From assembly GCF_014203545.1 (NCBI RefSeq), contig NZ_JACHJG010000001.1, positions 1 through 64,000 on the forward strand: a DNA stretch of 64,000 bases. The letters are read 5' to 3'. The translations under genes were made by a program, and so were the position numbers. The DNA comes from Streptomyces netropsis (GTDB taxonomy: Bacteria > Actinomycetota > Actinomycetes > Streptomycetales > Streptomycetaceae). Of this stretch, positions 25,984-34,568 are shown piece after piece. Positions within the stretch are counted from its first letter, which is position 1. Each line of letters opens with the position of its first letter. The notes under the pieces are model-generated. The model made no database searches, was not told the DNA's origin, and saw only the letters and a list, made by a program, of their open reading frames with translations.

Positions 25984-26178
25984 TCACACAAGGTGATCTA
26001 GTTCGCCGCTCTTTGCGGCTTCGATGAAGTTGCGCAGGCCTTCCCTCGTGGTCGTGACCAGCTCGTCAGGGCGGCTGGTCTCACGAAGTATGGGTGTGCC
26101 GGCGGTGGTGTGGCCGATCTGAATGCACGCGTTGCCGCCGCCCGCGCAGAACGGCTCTTCCCACTTGATTTCGTACAT
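25984..26178 (-). CDS. DUF397 small protein
   Basis: A 64-residue protein, MYEIKWEEPFCAGGGNACIQ onward, with LRETSRPDEL and a LRNFIEAAKSGELDHL tail typical of DUF397. The start is ATG 26178 because aagggg lies seven bases upstream; an in-frame ATG at 26184 directly abuts it. DUF397 proteins are paired with HTH-DUF5753 regulators of the WhiJ type in Streptomyces and are thought to modulate them. It lies 11 bp downstream of that regulator here, on the same strand. Confidence 0.85.
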   Translation of the reverse strand: MYEIKWEEPFCAGGGNACIQIGHTTAGTPILRETSRPDELVTTTREGLRNFIEAAKSGELDHLV

Positions 26179-26189
26179 GCTCATCCCCT

Positions 26190-27041
26190 TCAGAGTTCGC
26201 TCTTGATGGCGTGGATCAGGGCGCGAGATTTCTCCGGTGAGAGACATTTGCGCTCCATGCGGTCCAGCAGACTGCGGTAGTTCTCCAGCTGGAGGTCGGC
26301 GGTGAGGAAGACCGTGGTGTGCGCGGCATCGAGTTGCACCGTGTCGAGCTGTGGGACCGCGCCGTAGGCGTAGAGCACCGTCTGCCCCGCGCCGGGGAAG
26401 CCGCCGACGGCGAAGGGGATGACGTGGATGCGGACGTGTTCCCGCTCGGTTGCGACCAGAAGATGCTCAAGCTGAGCGAGTGCGACCTTGCGGCCACCGA
26501 ACTGCATGCGCAGAGCTGCTTCGTGGATGACCGCGTCGAACTGTGGTGGGTTCGCCTGATCCAGCACCCCCTGCCGCTTCATCCGGTGAGCGATCCTGAT
26601 CTCCAGCTCATTCGCGGGTAGCGGTTGCACCGCTTCCTCGAAGATCGCGCGTGCGTGATCCTCGGTCTGGAGCAGCCCGGGAATGTGGACGCTGGACGAG
26701 GTGTGCATCCGGCGTGAGCTGTGTTCGAGCTCCGCGATGTCGAGGTAGCCGGGCGGGAGGGATCCTCGGTACTCCTCCCACCACTCCTTGTCGCGCTCGT
26801 CGGACATCGCCACGAGGGCATCCACGAGAGCTTCGTTCGCGCATCCGTAGTTGCACGCCAGGGTGCGAAGCCGGTTGGGGGTGACGCCCACGCGGCCGGC
26901 TTCCAGGTGGCTGACCTGGTAGGCCTTGATGTTCACCACCGCGCCGGCTTCCTGGGCGCTCATACCTGCGGCTTCGCGAAGCTTGCGCAGCTCGATGCCC
27001 AGGCGTCGCTGCCGCTGGGTTGGGTGACTCCTCGACGGCAT
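26190..27041 (-). CDS. WhiJ-like helix-turn-helix regulator (XRE + DUF5753)
   Basis: A 283-residue regulator. The N-terminal XRE domain is LGIELRKLREAAGMSAQEAG, then INIKAY-like VVNIKAYQVSHLEAGRVG. The rest is DUF5753 (VHIPGLLQTEDHARAIFEEA, FDAVIHEAALRMQFGG, RIHVIPFAVGG). ATG 27041 follows aaggaggggg, a strong ribosome-binding site, so the longer frame is rejected. Together with DUF397 and the divergent ATPase gene this is the whiJ/abaA-type triad that influences development and antibiotic output in S. coelicolor. The overlapping TTGTCC palindromes upstream probably serve autoregulation. Confidence 0.9.
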   Translation of the reverse strand: MPSRSHPTQRQRRLGIELRKLREAAGMSAQEAGAVVNIKAYQVSHLEAGRVGVTPNRLRTLACNYGCANEALVDALVAMSDERDKEWWEEYRGSLPPGYLDIAELEHSSRRMHTSSSVHIPGLLQTEDHARAIFEEAVQPLPANELEIRIAHRMKRQGVLDQANPPQFDAVIHEAALRMQFGGRKVALAQLEHLLVATEREHVRIHVIPFAVGGFPGAGQTVLYAYGAVPQLDTVQLDAAHTTVFLTADLQLENYRSLLDRMERKCLSPEKSRALIHAIKSEL

Positions 27042-27105
27042 GTGCCCCCTCCTTCGATCTATCCGAAGCATGCCGCGTAGGCCCAACCTCGGTCCACCGA
27101 CAGGG

Positions 27106-27129
27106 TTGTCCTTCTGGACAAGGTTGTCC
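27106..27129. promoter_or_regulatory. Nested palindromic operator TTGTCC/GGACAA
   Basis: Sequence TTGTCC-TTCT-GGACAA-GG-TTGTCC gives two overlapping perfect inverted repeats that share the middle half-site. It sits 65-88 bp before the WhiJ-like start and also upstream of the divergent ATPase gene. It is a candidate autoregulatory site. Confidence 0.55.
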
Positions 27130-27313
27130 GGGGGTGCCGAGTGCCCCTACGCTCGGTAACGCACCGCTCACACGCGACAGCACCGGAAGTGCACCGCGCG
27201 AGCCTGCCCGTCTTCCCTGTGGCGGGTGCGCTCGCGCCCAGGGAGGCGAGCCACCGGTGGCCGCCTGCGTGCGAGAACTCCACTACCCACCAATGTGCTT
27301 GGAGTGACCGCGC

Positions 27314-27799
27314 ATGAGCAACAACGCAGCGTGCCTGCCCGATGGGATCCGGACGGCATCGTTGGAACCGACCCGTGCCAACCTCAACTACTCCTTCGGG
27401 CTGCCCGGTGGTCCGTACTGTCTCGGCATGGCCCGGACCGTCGTGCGGCGGCTGCTGTCCGCGCATGGGCTCGCCGACATGGCAGAACTCGGCGTACTCG
27501 CCGCCTCCGAACTGCTCGCCAATGCCTGTCTGTTCACGCCGGGGCGCGATGTGAGCCTGTCAGTGCGATGGCGGTACGGGGTGTTGCGGCTGACCGTGTT
27601 CGATGAGCACCCCGCGCATGCGGCAGACGTCGGTGACGCTTGCCGCGCGCGGAGACGTCAGGCGCTGGCCACTCTGGATGCCGTCGTGAACGCTTGCGGC
27701 GGGATTTGCGGGCTTGCGGCGGCGGAGGGGCCGCTGGCTGGGAGCAGGATGTGGGTCGTGGTCCCGCGAGAGGCGGCGACGCTCTATGCCCGGATCTGA
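27314..27799 (+). CDS. HATPase-type ATP-binding regulator (RsbW/AbaA-region type)
   Basis: A 161-residue protein of the anti-sigma-like ATPase family. The N-box AASELLANACLFTPG (about 65-79) holds the Glu and Asn expected for nucleotide and magnesium binding, followed by strand LRLTVFDEHP. The G1 motif is weak, and GSRMWVVVP forms the last strand. It is divergent from the WhiJ-like gene, as in other whiJ-type loci. Likely a cytoplasmic partner-switch protein; its partner is unknown. Confidence 0.8.
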   Translation: MSNNAACLPDGIRTASLEPTRANLNYSFGLPGGPYCLGMARTVVRRLLSAHGLADMAELGVLAASELLANACLFTPGRDVSLSVRWRYGVLRLTVFDEHPAHAADVGDACRARRRQALATLDAVVNACGGICGLAAAEGPLAGSRMWVVVPREAATLYARI

Positions 27800-27989
27800 A
27801 GCGCGGAGTACTGCCGCCCCCGAAGTGGTGTCCCAGCTCCGCGAGGCGCTGGAGCGCCATGGCCTCAGGCTTCCTTCGCTGAGGGTGGAGCGTGCCGCCA
27901 CCGGAGATGAACTCATCCAGCTTGGTGGCGCACGCCCGGACGTGGTGCGGCGTCTGGTCGAGGCGCTGCGCGACCGGTCGCCGGGATAG
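27786..27989 (+). CDS. Small hypothetical protein coupled to the ATPase gene
   Basis: A 67-residue helical protein (VSQLREALERHGLRLPSL; DVVRRLVEALRDR). ATG 27786 overlaps the last 14 bases of the ATPase gene. Its frame has Streptomyces-like codon use. Not recognised; possibly a partner of the ATPase. Confidence 0.6.
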   Translation: MPGSEARSTAAPEVVSQLREALERHGLRLPSLRVERAATGDELIQLGGARPDVVRRLVEALRDRSPG

Positions 27990-27992
27990 CCG

Positions 27993-28406
27993 TTAGCTCG
28001 CCACTCGTTCCCGCTCCGCTTCCGCCCCCTTCCGGGGCAGTATCCACAGTGCGGCCCACAGCACTGCCCTAGTCACCAACCCCGCCAGGGCCGCCGTGGC
28101 GAGGCCGTTCACGTGGAGGTCGCCGCCCGCCAGGGCGAAGAGCCAGGCGGCCAGGAGCCATATCAGGGTGTCCTGGAGCCAGCCCGCCGCTCCGAGGATG
28201 AGGAGGACCACCGGGACCTTGGGGCGGGTGAAGACCGGCGTGGTGTCCACCAGGGTGGTGAGGATCATGAAGAGGAGGGCGGTCAGGGCCGCCGTCAGGA
28301 GTCTGTCCGGCAGGCCGTCGCCGCCGAGGGTTACTCCGGGGAGGAGGCCCGCGGACAGCGCAATGCCCGCCATGAGGCCGATCTTGCGCTGGTTTTCTTC
28401 AGTCAT
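27993..28406 (-). CDS. Hypothetical four-span membrane protein
   Basis: A 137-residue protein with four hydrophobic segments: GLMAGIALSAGLLPG, LLTAALTALLFMILTTL, VVLLILGAAGWLQDTLIWLL and ATAALAGLVTRAVLWAALWI. It ends in a charged tail (RKGAEAERERVAS). No recognised domain. It converges on the preceding small gene with only three bases between stops. Confidence 0.65.
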   Translation of the reverse strand: MTEENQRKIGLMAGIALSAGLLPGVTLGGDGLPDRLLTAALTALLFMILTTLVDTTPVFTRPKVPVVLLILGAAGWLQDTLIWLLAAWLFALAGGDLHVNGLATAALAGLVTRAVLWAALWILPRKGAEAERERVAS

Positions 28407-28510
28407 GGGCGTGACTGTGACATGACGTCACCGCCCGCGAAAAATTCCGCAGCCGTCTCCGCGCCCTCCCGTGGCCGGAATCCAACCACCTCCCACTACT
28501 GGTGTCACGG

Positions 28511-28825
28511 CTAGGCCTGAGACAGTCCGTAGAACAGCCATGCCAGGAAGATGGTGGTCGGGACGGTGATGACGGATCCGAGAACGAGCCCCACGCGCGC
28601 CATGCGGCCGTTGCTCGCCTCACCACGCTTCGCTCTTCTGACGCCCACCACACCACAGACGATCGCAGCGATGCCGACCGGGATCGCCAGGAAGAACCCA
28701 CCGGCCACGGTGGTCAGCATGTACGACGAGAGAGCGAGAACCAGCGCCGCGGTCCCCGCGCCGTCGCGGTCTTTCGGCGGCGTGGGCAGGCTGTGGTGCG
28801 GCGGGAACATGGCTCGTTGTGTCAT
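28511..28825 (-). CDS. DUF4190-type small membrane protein
   Basis: A 104-residue protein. A short Pro-rich cytoplasmic start (FPPHHSLPTPPKDRDGAG) is followed by two spans: LVLALSSYMLTTVAGGFFLA running into IPVGIAAIVCGVVGV, and VGLVLGSVITVPTTIFLAWL. The linker RRAKRGEASNGRMA is typical of DUF4190. The start is ATG 28825; upstream codons run into a tRNA gene on the same strand and are non-coding. Confidence 0.8.
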   Translation of the reverse strand: MTQRAMFPPHHSLPTPPKDRDGAGTAALVLALSSYMLTTVAGGFFLAIPVGIAAIVCGVVGVRRAKRGEASNGRMARVGLVLGSVITVPTTIFLAWLFYGLSQA

Positions 28826-28903
28826 GCCCCGACCGTATGGACGCCCCGCGCGGCGGGCATCGGGGCTGGTACTCAGCACCCGGCTGCCCGGGTACTCATT
28901 CAG

Positions 28904-28975
28904 AGGCCGTGACCGGAATCGAACCGGCGTAACTCGCTTTGCAGGCGAGTCCCTCAACCACTCGGGCACACGGCC
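28904..28975 (-). tRNA. tRNA-Cys (GCA anticodon), unusual body
   Basis: On the minus strand GGCCGTG pairs with CACGGCC (7 bp), and the discriminator is T, as expected for tRNA-Cys. The anticodon stem is CTCGC/GCGAG around loop CTGCAAA, giving anticodon GCA. The T arm is GCCGG-TTCGATT-CCGGT with one wobble. The variable loop is only four bases. The D arm CCC-GAGTGGTTGA-GGG resembles that of serine/leucine tRNAs. Total 72 bases, no encoded CCA. Confidence 0.85.
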
Positions 28976-29099
28976 GTGTTGTGCCTTCCCCCCCTGACCA
29001 TAGGGGCGTGGTGGGGAGAGCTCAACGGTGCCTCCGGGGTTGCCACAGGGCTGACATATCGCGTTCATCGGGGTTCACCGGGGTTCATCCCGAGACCCG

Positions 29100-29981
29100 T
29101 CAACGCGTCCCCGCCAAGAACTCCTCCACCACCGGGCCGAACATCTCCGGCTCGTCCACCCACGGGTAGTGGCCCACCCCGTGCAGCGGCCTCAGCGTGG
29201 CGTTCGGGAAGGACTCGGCGACCACCTCGCCCGCCCGCATGCCCGTCACGCCGTCCCGGTCACCGGTCACCACCAGCGTCGGGCACTCCACCTCGCGCAG
29301 GGCCGCGAGGAGGGCCAGGCGGGACGGTTCGTCGACGCCCTGCCAGAAGCCGGCGCGGGGGACCGGGTTCAGCTGGTCGCCCTCGGTGGCCGCGTGGGTG
29401 CGTTGGGGGGTGTCCCAGCGGCCGTAGGCCAGGGGGGCCGCGCGGAGGAGGAGGGAGCGGACCTCCGCCATGTCCGTCGCCGTGGCCAGCATGTGGACGG
29501 CCACGTACGCGTCCTTCCACCAGTCCTCCGTGGCGCGGGACTCGAAGATCTGCTCGGCGTCGTCGGGGAGTTCGCCCTGGAGCCGGGAGCCGGGGGTGAC
29601 CAGGACCAAGTGGGACAGATGTTGTCCGTGCGACGCCGCGTACGCCTGGGCCGTCGCGCATGCCGCGTCGTGGGCGAGCAGGGCGAAGCGCGGGACGTCC
29701 AGGTGGGCGCGGAGCGCCTCCAGGTCCTGGGCCAGGGAAGGGAAGGCGTACGCGCCGGGGTCGGCGGCCGTCGGGGAGGCGCCCGTGCCGCGGCTGTCGG
29801 GGATGATCAGGGTGTGGTGGGCGTCGAGGCCGCCCAGATCGCCCAGATATGCCGCATCGCGGCCCGGCCCGCCGGCCAGGCAGACCAGCGGCGGGCCCGC
29901 CGAACCGTCACGTGCTTCCCGCACGCTGTAGGCCAGGTCCGTGCCGTCGAAGGACGTGAAATGCGAAACGTAGTGGGGCAT
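29100..29981 (-). CDS. Alpha/beta hydrolase, prolyl-iminopeptidase-like, with Asp at the nucleophile position
   Basis: A 293-residue hydrolase. The oxyanion motif AGGPGRD (36-42, equivalent to HGGPG of S33 peptidases), strand HTLIIPDSRGTGASP, acid Asp in TGDRDGVTG and His in HGVGHYPWVDEP all fit the fold. The elbow, normally GHSWGG, reads AHDAACA, giving Asp105 where Ser is expected (codon GAC). Asp nucleophiles are known in dehalogenases and epoxide hydrolases, but the flanking glycines are also missing here. Divergent from a LysR gene by 98 bp, which may control it. Confidence 0.85.
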   Translation of the reverse strand: MPHYVSHFTSFDGTDLAYSVREARDGSAGPPLVCLAGGPGRDAAYLGDLGGLDAHHTLIIPDSRGTGASPTAADPGAYAFPSLAQDLEALRAHLDVPRFALLAHDAACATAQAYAASHGQHLSHLVLVTPGSRLQGELPDDAEQIFESRATEDWWKDAYVAVHMLATATDMAEVRSLLLRAAPLAYGRWDTPQRTHAATEGDQLNPVPRAGFWQGVDEPSRLALLAALREVECPTLVVTGDRDGVTGMRAGEVVAESFPNATLRPLHGVGHYPWVDEPEMFGPVVEEFLAGTR

Positions 29982-30079
29982 GGCCTCTTCCCTGCCCGAT
30001 TTGTTCAAGCCCATTCGTGATCCAAAAGCAGCCATCGGCCACTTGCCCGGTTATCCCAACCTCCGCTTATGATTCAGCG

Positions 30080-30985
30080 GTGTTCGACTCCCGGCACATC
30101 AGGACGTTCCACGAAGTGGTCAAGGCCGGTTCCTACTCGGCGGCCGCTCGCTCGCTGGGCTATACGCAGCCCGCGATCACGCAGCAGATGAAGGCCCTCG
30201 AACGTTCCGTCGGCACCCCGCTGTTCATCCGTGTCGGCCGCCGGATGCGGCTCACCGAGGCCGGCGAGGCACTCTCCCGGCACGCCGAGACCATCCTCGA
30301 CAGCCTCACCGCCGCCCAGGCGCAGATGAGTTCCCTCACCCGGCTGCGCGCCGGGCGGGTGAGGGTCTGCGCGTTCCCCAGTGCCAGCGCCACGCTCATA
30401 CCCGAGGCGGTGGCCCGCCTCGCCATCGACCACCCCGGTGTCCGGGTCGAACTCCAGGAGAGCGAACCCCCCGACTCGCTCCACCGGCTCGTGCGCGGCG
30501 AGTGCGACATCACCCTCGCCTTCACCTATCCCGGCCTGCGGGAACAGGTCCCCGACGAGCTCGTCGAGATACCGCTCATGGAGGACCAGCTCACCGTCCT
30601 GCTGCCGATAGGGCATCCGCTCGCCCGTCGCCGCGCCGTCAAACTCGCCGATCTCGCGGAGGAGCGCTGGATCGCGGGCTGTCTGCGCTGCCGCACCAAC
30701 TTCCTGCACGAGTGCGCCGAGCAGGGCTTCGCACCCGACATCGCGTTCACGACCGACGACAATCTCGTCGTCCAGTCGCTCGTCGCGGAGGGGCTCGGCG
30801 TCGCGATGATGCCCGGGCTCGTCCTGTCCTTCCTCCGCCACGACAAGATCACCGGGCGGGCGCTGGACCCGGCCTCCCGCCGCCAGGTCTCCGCCTACGT
30901 CCTCCGCGACCACCTCCGCATCCCCGCCACCGCGCTCGTCGTGGACGGGCTGAAAGCCGTCGCCGCCCGCCGTATCGGATGTTGA
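30080..30985 (+). CDS. LysR-family transcriptional regulator
   Basis: A 301-residue LTTR. The winged helix is FDSRHIRTFHEVVKAGSYSA, then AARSLGYTQPAITQQMKALE (about 2-45). The effector domain begins near RVRVCAFPSASATLIPEAV. A CLRC pair near residue 195 could be redox- or thiol-sensitive, which would suit the sulfur genes next to it (cysteine dioxygenase, YeiH). GTG 30080 is the family-like start. The gene lies between the divergent hydrolase and the codirectional cysteine dioxygenase. Confidence 0.92.
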   Translation: MFDSRHIRTFHEVVKAGSYSAAARSLGYTQPAITQQMKALERSVGTPLFIRVGRRMRLTEAGEALSRHAETILDSLTAAQAQMSSLTRLRAGRVRVCAFPSASATLIPEAVARLAIDHPGVRVELQESEPPDSLHRLVRGECDITLAFTYPGLREQVPDELVEIPLMEDQLTVLLPIGHPLARRRAVKLADLAEERWIAGCLRCRTNFLHECAEQGFAPDIAFTTDDNLVVQSLVAEGLGVAMMPGLVLSFLRHDKITGRALDPASRRQVSAYVLRDHLRIPATALVVDGLKAVAARRIGC

Positions 30986-31095
30986 GCGACGGCCACGGGC
31001 GTCGCGCGCACGGCACACATCCATAAGCGCGTGTTGGTATCCCGCCAAGGAACTGTCGTTGGACGTGATGGTTCCGACGCCTCGACTCTGCACGT

Positions 31096-31650
31096 ATGAC
31101 CACCCCCACCGCAGCCTTGACGACCGCTCGCCTCGACCAGCTCGTCGACGACGTCCGGGAGGCCGTAGGCCGTGGCCTGCCGCCCGACACGACGGCGTAC
31201 CTCGTCGGCGAACGGCTCGCGGGACACCTCGGCGCCCCCGACCTGCTCACCGCCGAACAGCGCGAGGGCGACCCCGACCGCTACCGTCAGCACATCCTGC
31301 ACGCCGAGTCCGACGGCAGCTTCTCCGTCGTCGCGCTCGTCTGGCTGCCCGGCCAGCAGACCGCCGTCCACGACCACGTCTCGTGGTGCGTCACCGGCGT
31401 CCACGAGGGCCAGGAGAGCGAGCGCCGCTACCGGCTCGTCCCCGACGGCACGACGGCCCGCCTCGTCGCCACCGAGGACGTCGTCAACGGCCAGGGCGAC
31501 GTCTGCGGCTTCGCGCCGCCCGGCGACATCCACCGCGTGCGCAACTCCTGTTCGTCCACGGCGATCTCCATCCACGTCTACGGCGCCGACGTCGCCCGTC
31601 TCGGCTCCAGCGTCCGACGCGTCTACGACCTGCCGGTCGGCGAACTGTGA
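31096..31650 (+). CDS. Cysteine dioxygenase (type I cupin)
   Basis: A 184-residue cupin that oxidises L-cysteine to cysteine sulfinate using Fe(II). The three iron-binding His residues are visible: His92 and His94 in TAVHDHVSWC and His146 in GDIHRVRN. Length matches bacterial enzymes. It is followed by a YeiH-family exporter and preceded by a LysR regulator, so the three look like a sulfur-handling module that removes excess cysteine and exports the oxidised product. Confidence 0.9.
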   Translation: MTTPTAALTTARLDQLVDDVREAVGRGLPPDTTAYLVGERLAGHLGAPDLLTAEQREGDPDRYRQHILHAESDGSFSVVALVWLPGQQTAVHDHVSWCVTGVHEGQESERRYRLVPDGTTARLVATEDVVNGQGDVCGFAPPGDIHRVRNSCSSTAISIHVYGADVARLGSSVRRVYDLPVGEL

Positions 31651-31741
31651 TGACACCCCGAGCCCACCGGGCAGCCCGAGCCCACCGGGCACCCCGAGTG
31701 CCCCGCGCACCCCGAGTCCTCTCCCCGCGCGGAGTGCCGTC

Positions 31742-32821
31742 GTGGCACTGATCAGCTCGCGCGTACGGGACCACGCGGTCGGCGACGGCGGCACCCCCGG
31801 AGCGCTCAAGCCGCCGCGCAAGATCCCCGCGTCCCTCCCCGGGCTCGCCATGGCCGCCGCGGGCGTCGCGCTCGCCTGGGCGGTCCATTGGCTCGTACCC
31901 GCCGTCCCCATGCTCACCGCCGCCGTCGTGCTCGGCATCGCCGCCGCGCACACCCCCGGCCTGCGTGCCCGCATACGCGGCACCGGCCGGGCCGGACTGA
32001 CCCTGGCCGGGAAGCGGCTCATGCGGATCGGCATCGTGCTGCTCGGCCTCAAGCTCAGCCTCCACGACGTCCTCGGGCTCGGCTGGGCCACCGTCGTGAT
32101 GGTGCTCGCCGTCGTCGCCGCCACCTTCGGCGGGACGCTCTGGCTCGGGCGCAAGCTCGGGCTGCGCGGCGACCAGCCGCTGCTGATCGCCACCGGCTAC
32201 TCCATCTGCGGCGCCTCCGCGATCGGCGCGGTCAGCGAGGTGACGGGCAGCGACGAGGAGGACGTCGCGACCTCCGTGGCCCTCGTGACGCTCTGCGGCA
32301 CGCTCGCCATCGCGGTGCTGCCGCTGCTGCACCACCCGCTCGGCCTCGACGACGCGCAGTTCGGACGCTGGGTCGGCGCGGGCGTGCACGACGTCGGACA
32401 GGTCGTGGCCACCGCCCAGACCGCCGGGCCGGACGCCCTGACCGACGCCGTCCTCGTCAAGCTCATGCGGGTGGCCATGCTCGCGCCGCTCGTCGCCGCC
32501 GTCGCCATGTCCGTACGGGCCCGCCGCGCCGCCGCGGCGACGGGGAAGTCGCCGGGGAAGCGGCCCGCGCTCGTCCCCCTCTTCGTCCTCGGCTTCCTCG
32601 CCATGGTCGCCGTCCGCAGCACCGGCCAGGTGCCCGGCGGGGTGCTCGACGTCGCCCAGCACACGCAGGAGCTGCTGCTCGCCGCCGCCCTCTTCGGTCT
32701 CGGCAGCGCGGTGCACCTGCCCTCGCTCGTCCGGACCGGGGGCCGCGTCGCGGCGCTCGGGCTGTCCTCGTGGGTCGTGATCGCCGGCGCGTCGTACGTG
32801 GGCGTCCTGCTCACGACGTGA
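31742..32821 (+). CDS. YeiH-family putative sulfate/sulfite exporter
   Basis: A 359-residue membrane protein of the UPF0324 (YeiH/PSE) family with about ten spans. Motifs include LMRIGIVLLGLKLSLHD, ATGYSICGASAIGAVSEV and HDVGQVVATAQTAGP. GTG 31742 is the likely start. Between it and the dioxygenase gene, 31655-31735 holds short direct repeats (agcccaccgggca, accccgagt). Placed after cysteine dioxygenase, it may export sulfite or sulfate derived from cysteine sulfinate, which is inference. Confidence 0.85.
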   Translation: MALISSRVRDHAVGDGGTPGALKPPRKIPASLPGLAMAAAGVALAWAVHWLVPAVPMLTAAVVLGIAAAHTPGLRARIRGTGRAGLTLAGKRLMRIGIVLLGLKLSLHDVLGLGWATVVMVLAVVAATFGGTLWLGRKLGLRGDQPLLIATGYSICGASAIGAVSEVTGSDEEDVATSVALVTLCGTLAIAVLPLLHHPLGLDDAQFGRWVGAGVHDVGQVVATAQTAGPDALTDAVLVKLMRVAMLAPLVAAVAMSVRARRAAAATGKSPGKRPALVPLFVLGFLAMVAVRSTGQVPGGVLDVAQHTQELLLAAALFGLGSAVHLPSLVRTGGRVAALGLSSWVVIAGASYVGVLLTT

Positions 32822-32948
32822 CGCGCGTGGCTTCCCCCTTACCCGCCCCACCCGCCTCGCAAGGCCCTTGGGCCTACGTCGGATTGCCGAGTCGACTCCC
32901 GTCTCACGACAGGTGTCGACCGGCTTTCCCGCTCCTACGCTGGCCCTC

Positions 32949-34403
32949 ATGACCGCCTCCGAGCCCCCCGGCGCCTCGACGTCCGACATACCGGCCGGCA
33001 TACCCGCCGACATGTCCACCGGCCCCCTCTCCGACCCCGGCGGGGGCGTCCTCGGACGGCGGTACCGGGCGCTCACCCTCGGCATCGTCTCCGTCGTCTC
33101 GCTCATCGCCTTCGAGGCGAGCGCGGTCAACACCGCCATGCCCGTCGCGGCCGACGCGCTCGACGGGATCGAGCTCTACGCCTTCGCCTTCTCCGCCTTC
33201 TTCACGGCGAGCCTCTTCGCGATGACCCTGTCGGGGGAGTGGTGCGACCGCACCGGGCCGCTGGTGCCCCTCTTCACCGGCATCGCCGCCTTCGGCACGG
33301 GCCTGGTGATCGCGGGCTCGGCCGGGCGGATGTGGATGTTCGTGGCCGGGCGCGGAGTGCAGGGCATCGGCGCCGGGCTGGTGATCGTCGCGCTGTACGT
33401 GGTGGTCGGCCGGGCCTATCCGGAGCGGCTCCGGCCGGCCGTCATGGCCTCGTTCTCGGCGGCCTGGGTCGTGCCGGTGATCGTGGGCCCCCTGGTCGCG
33501 GGCACGGTCACCGAGCAGCTCGGCTGGCGCTGGGTGTTCCTGGCCATCCCCGTGCTGGTCCTGCTGCCCCTCGCCGTGATGCTCCCGGCGCTGCGCGCCC
33601 TCCCCGCCGCCGCCCGCGAAGCCGCCCCCGGCCGCAGCCGCGTCGGGCTCGCCCTCGCCGTGGCCGTCGGCGCGGGACTGCTGCAGTACGCCGGCCAGGA
33701 CCTCGAGGCGTGGTCCCTGCTGCCCGCCGCGGCCGGGCTCGCCCTCCTCGTACCGTGCGTGCTGCGCCTGCTGCCCCCGGGCACCTTCCGCGCCGGGCGC
33801 GGGCTGCCGTCGGTCGTGCTGCTGCGCGGCATCGCGCAGGGCTCCTTCCTGGCCGCCGAGACCTTCGTCCCGCTGATGCTGGTGACCGAACGCGGGCTGT
33901 CGGCGACGATGGCCGGGCTGTCGCTCACCGGCGGCGGGCTGAGCTGGGCGCTCGCCTCGTTCACCCAGAGCCGCGGCCGCGCCGAGCCGCACCGCGAGCG
34001 GCTGATGAGCCTCGGCATGGCGCTGCTGGCGCTGGCCGTCGCGCTGCTGTCGACCGTGCTGATCGACGGGGTGCCGGTGTGGATGGTCGCCGTCTCCTGG
34101 GTCGTCGGCGGCTACGGCATGGGGCTCACGATCTCCGGCGGGGCGGTGCTCCTGCTCAAGCTCTCCCGGCCCGGGGAGGAAGGCACGAACTCCGCCTCCC
34201 TCCAGGTCTCCGACGCGCTCGGCAGCATCACCCTGGTCGGACTGGCCGGTGTGCTCTTCGTCTCCTGCGGGGGCGGTTCGGTCGCCGTCGCCGACGGGGG
34301 TGCGGCTGCGCCGGTCGGCGCGTTCGTCGCCGTCTTCGTGCTCGCTTCGGCGTGTGCGGTGGTGGGGGCGTACGTGGCCACCAGGCTGAAGCCGCGGGGG
34401 TAG
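32949..34403 (+). CDS. MFS transporter (multidrug-type)
   Basis: A 484-residue major facilitator with 12-14 predicted spans. It shows the motif-A-like LSGEWCDRTGPL, motif-C-like AAWVVPVIVGPLVAG and the TEQLGWRWVFLAIPVLVLL segment of the drug:H+ antiporter groups. The N-terminal 35 residues are a soluble Pro/Ser-rich leader. ATG 32949 is the homologous start. No regulator gene is adjacent, and the substrate cannot be predicted. Confidence 0.87.
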   Translation: MTASEPPGASTSDIPAGIPADMSTGPLSDPGGGVLGRRYRALTLGIVSVVSLIAFEASAVNTAMPVAADALDGIELYAFAFSAFFTASLFAMTLSGEWCDRTGPLVPLFTGIAAFGTGLVIAGSAGRMWMFVAGRGVQGIGAGLVIVALYVVVGRAYPERLRPAVMASFSAAWVVPVIVGPLVAGTVTEQLGWRWVFLAIPVLVLLPLAVMLPALRALPAAAREAAPGRSRVGLALAVAVGAGLLQYAGQDLEAWSLLPAAAGLALLVPCVLRLLPPGTFRAGRGLPSVVLLRGIAQGSFLAAETFVPLMLVTERGLSATMAGLSLTGGGLSWALASFTQSRGRAEPHRERLMSLGMALLALAVALLSTVLIDGVPVWMVAVSWVVGGYGMGLTISGGAVLLLKLSRPGEEGTNSASLQVSDALGSITLVGLAGVLFVSCGGGSVAVADGGAAAPVGAFVAVFVLASACAVVGAYVATRLKPRG

Positions 34404-34568
34404 TGACCGGGGCTCCGCCCCGGGCCCCGGTCCTCGATCGCCGGACGGGCTGGAACGATGTGACCTCTGTCCCACAGCCGGGTGAGCCCGTGGTGTAGCA
34501 CCCGGGAGGCGCCGCGGACGCGGGTAGGCTGACGCGGTTGCCGATCGCCGAACCAGCCGACGGAGACC

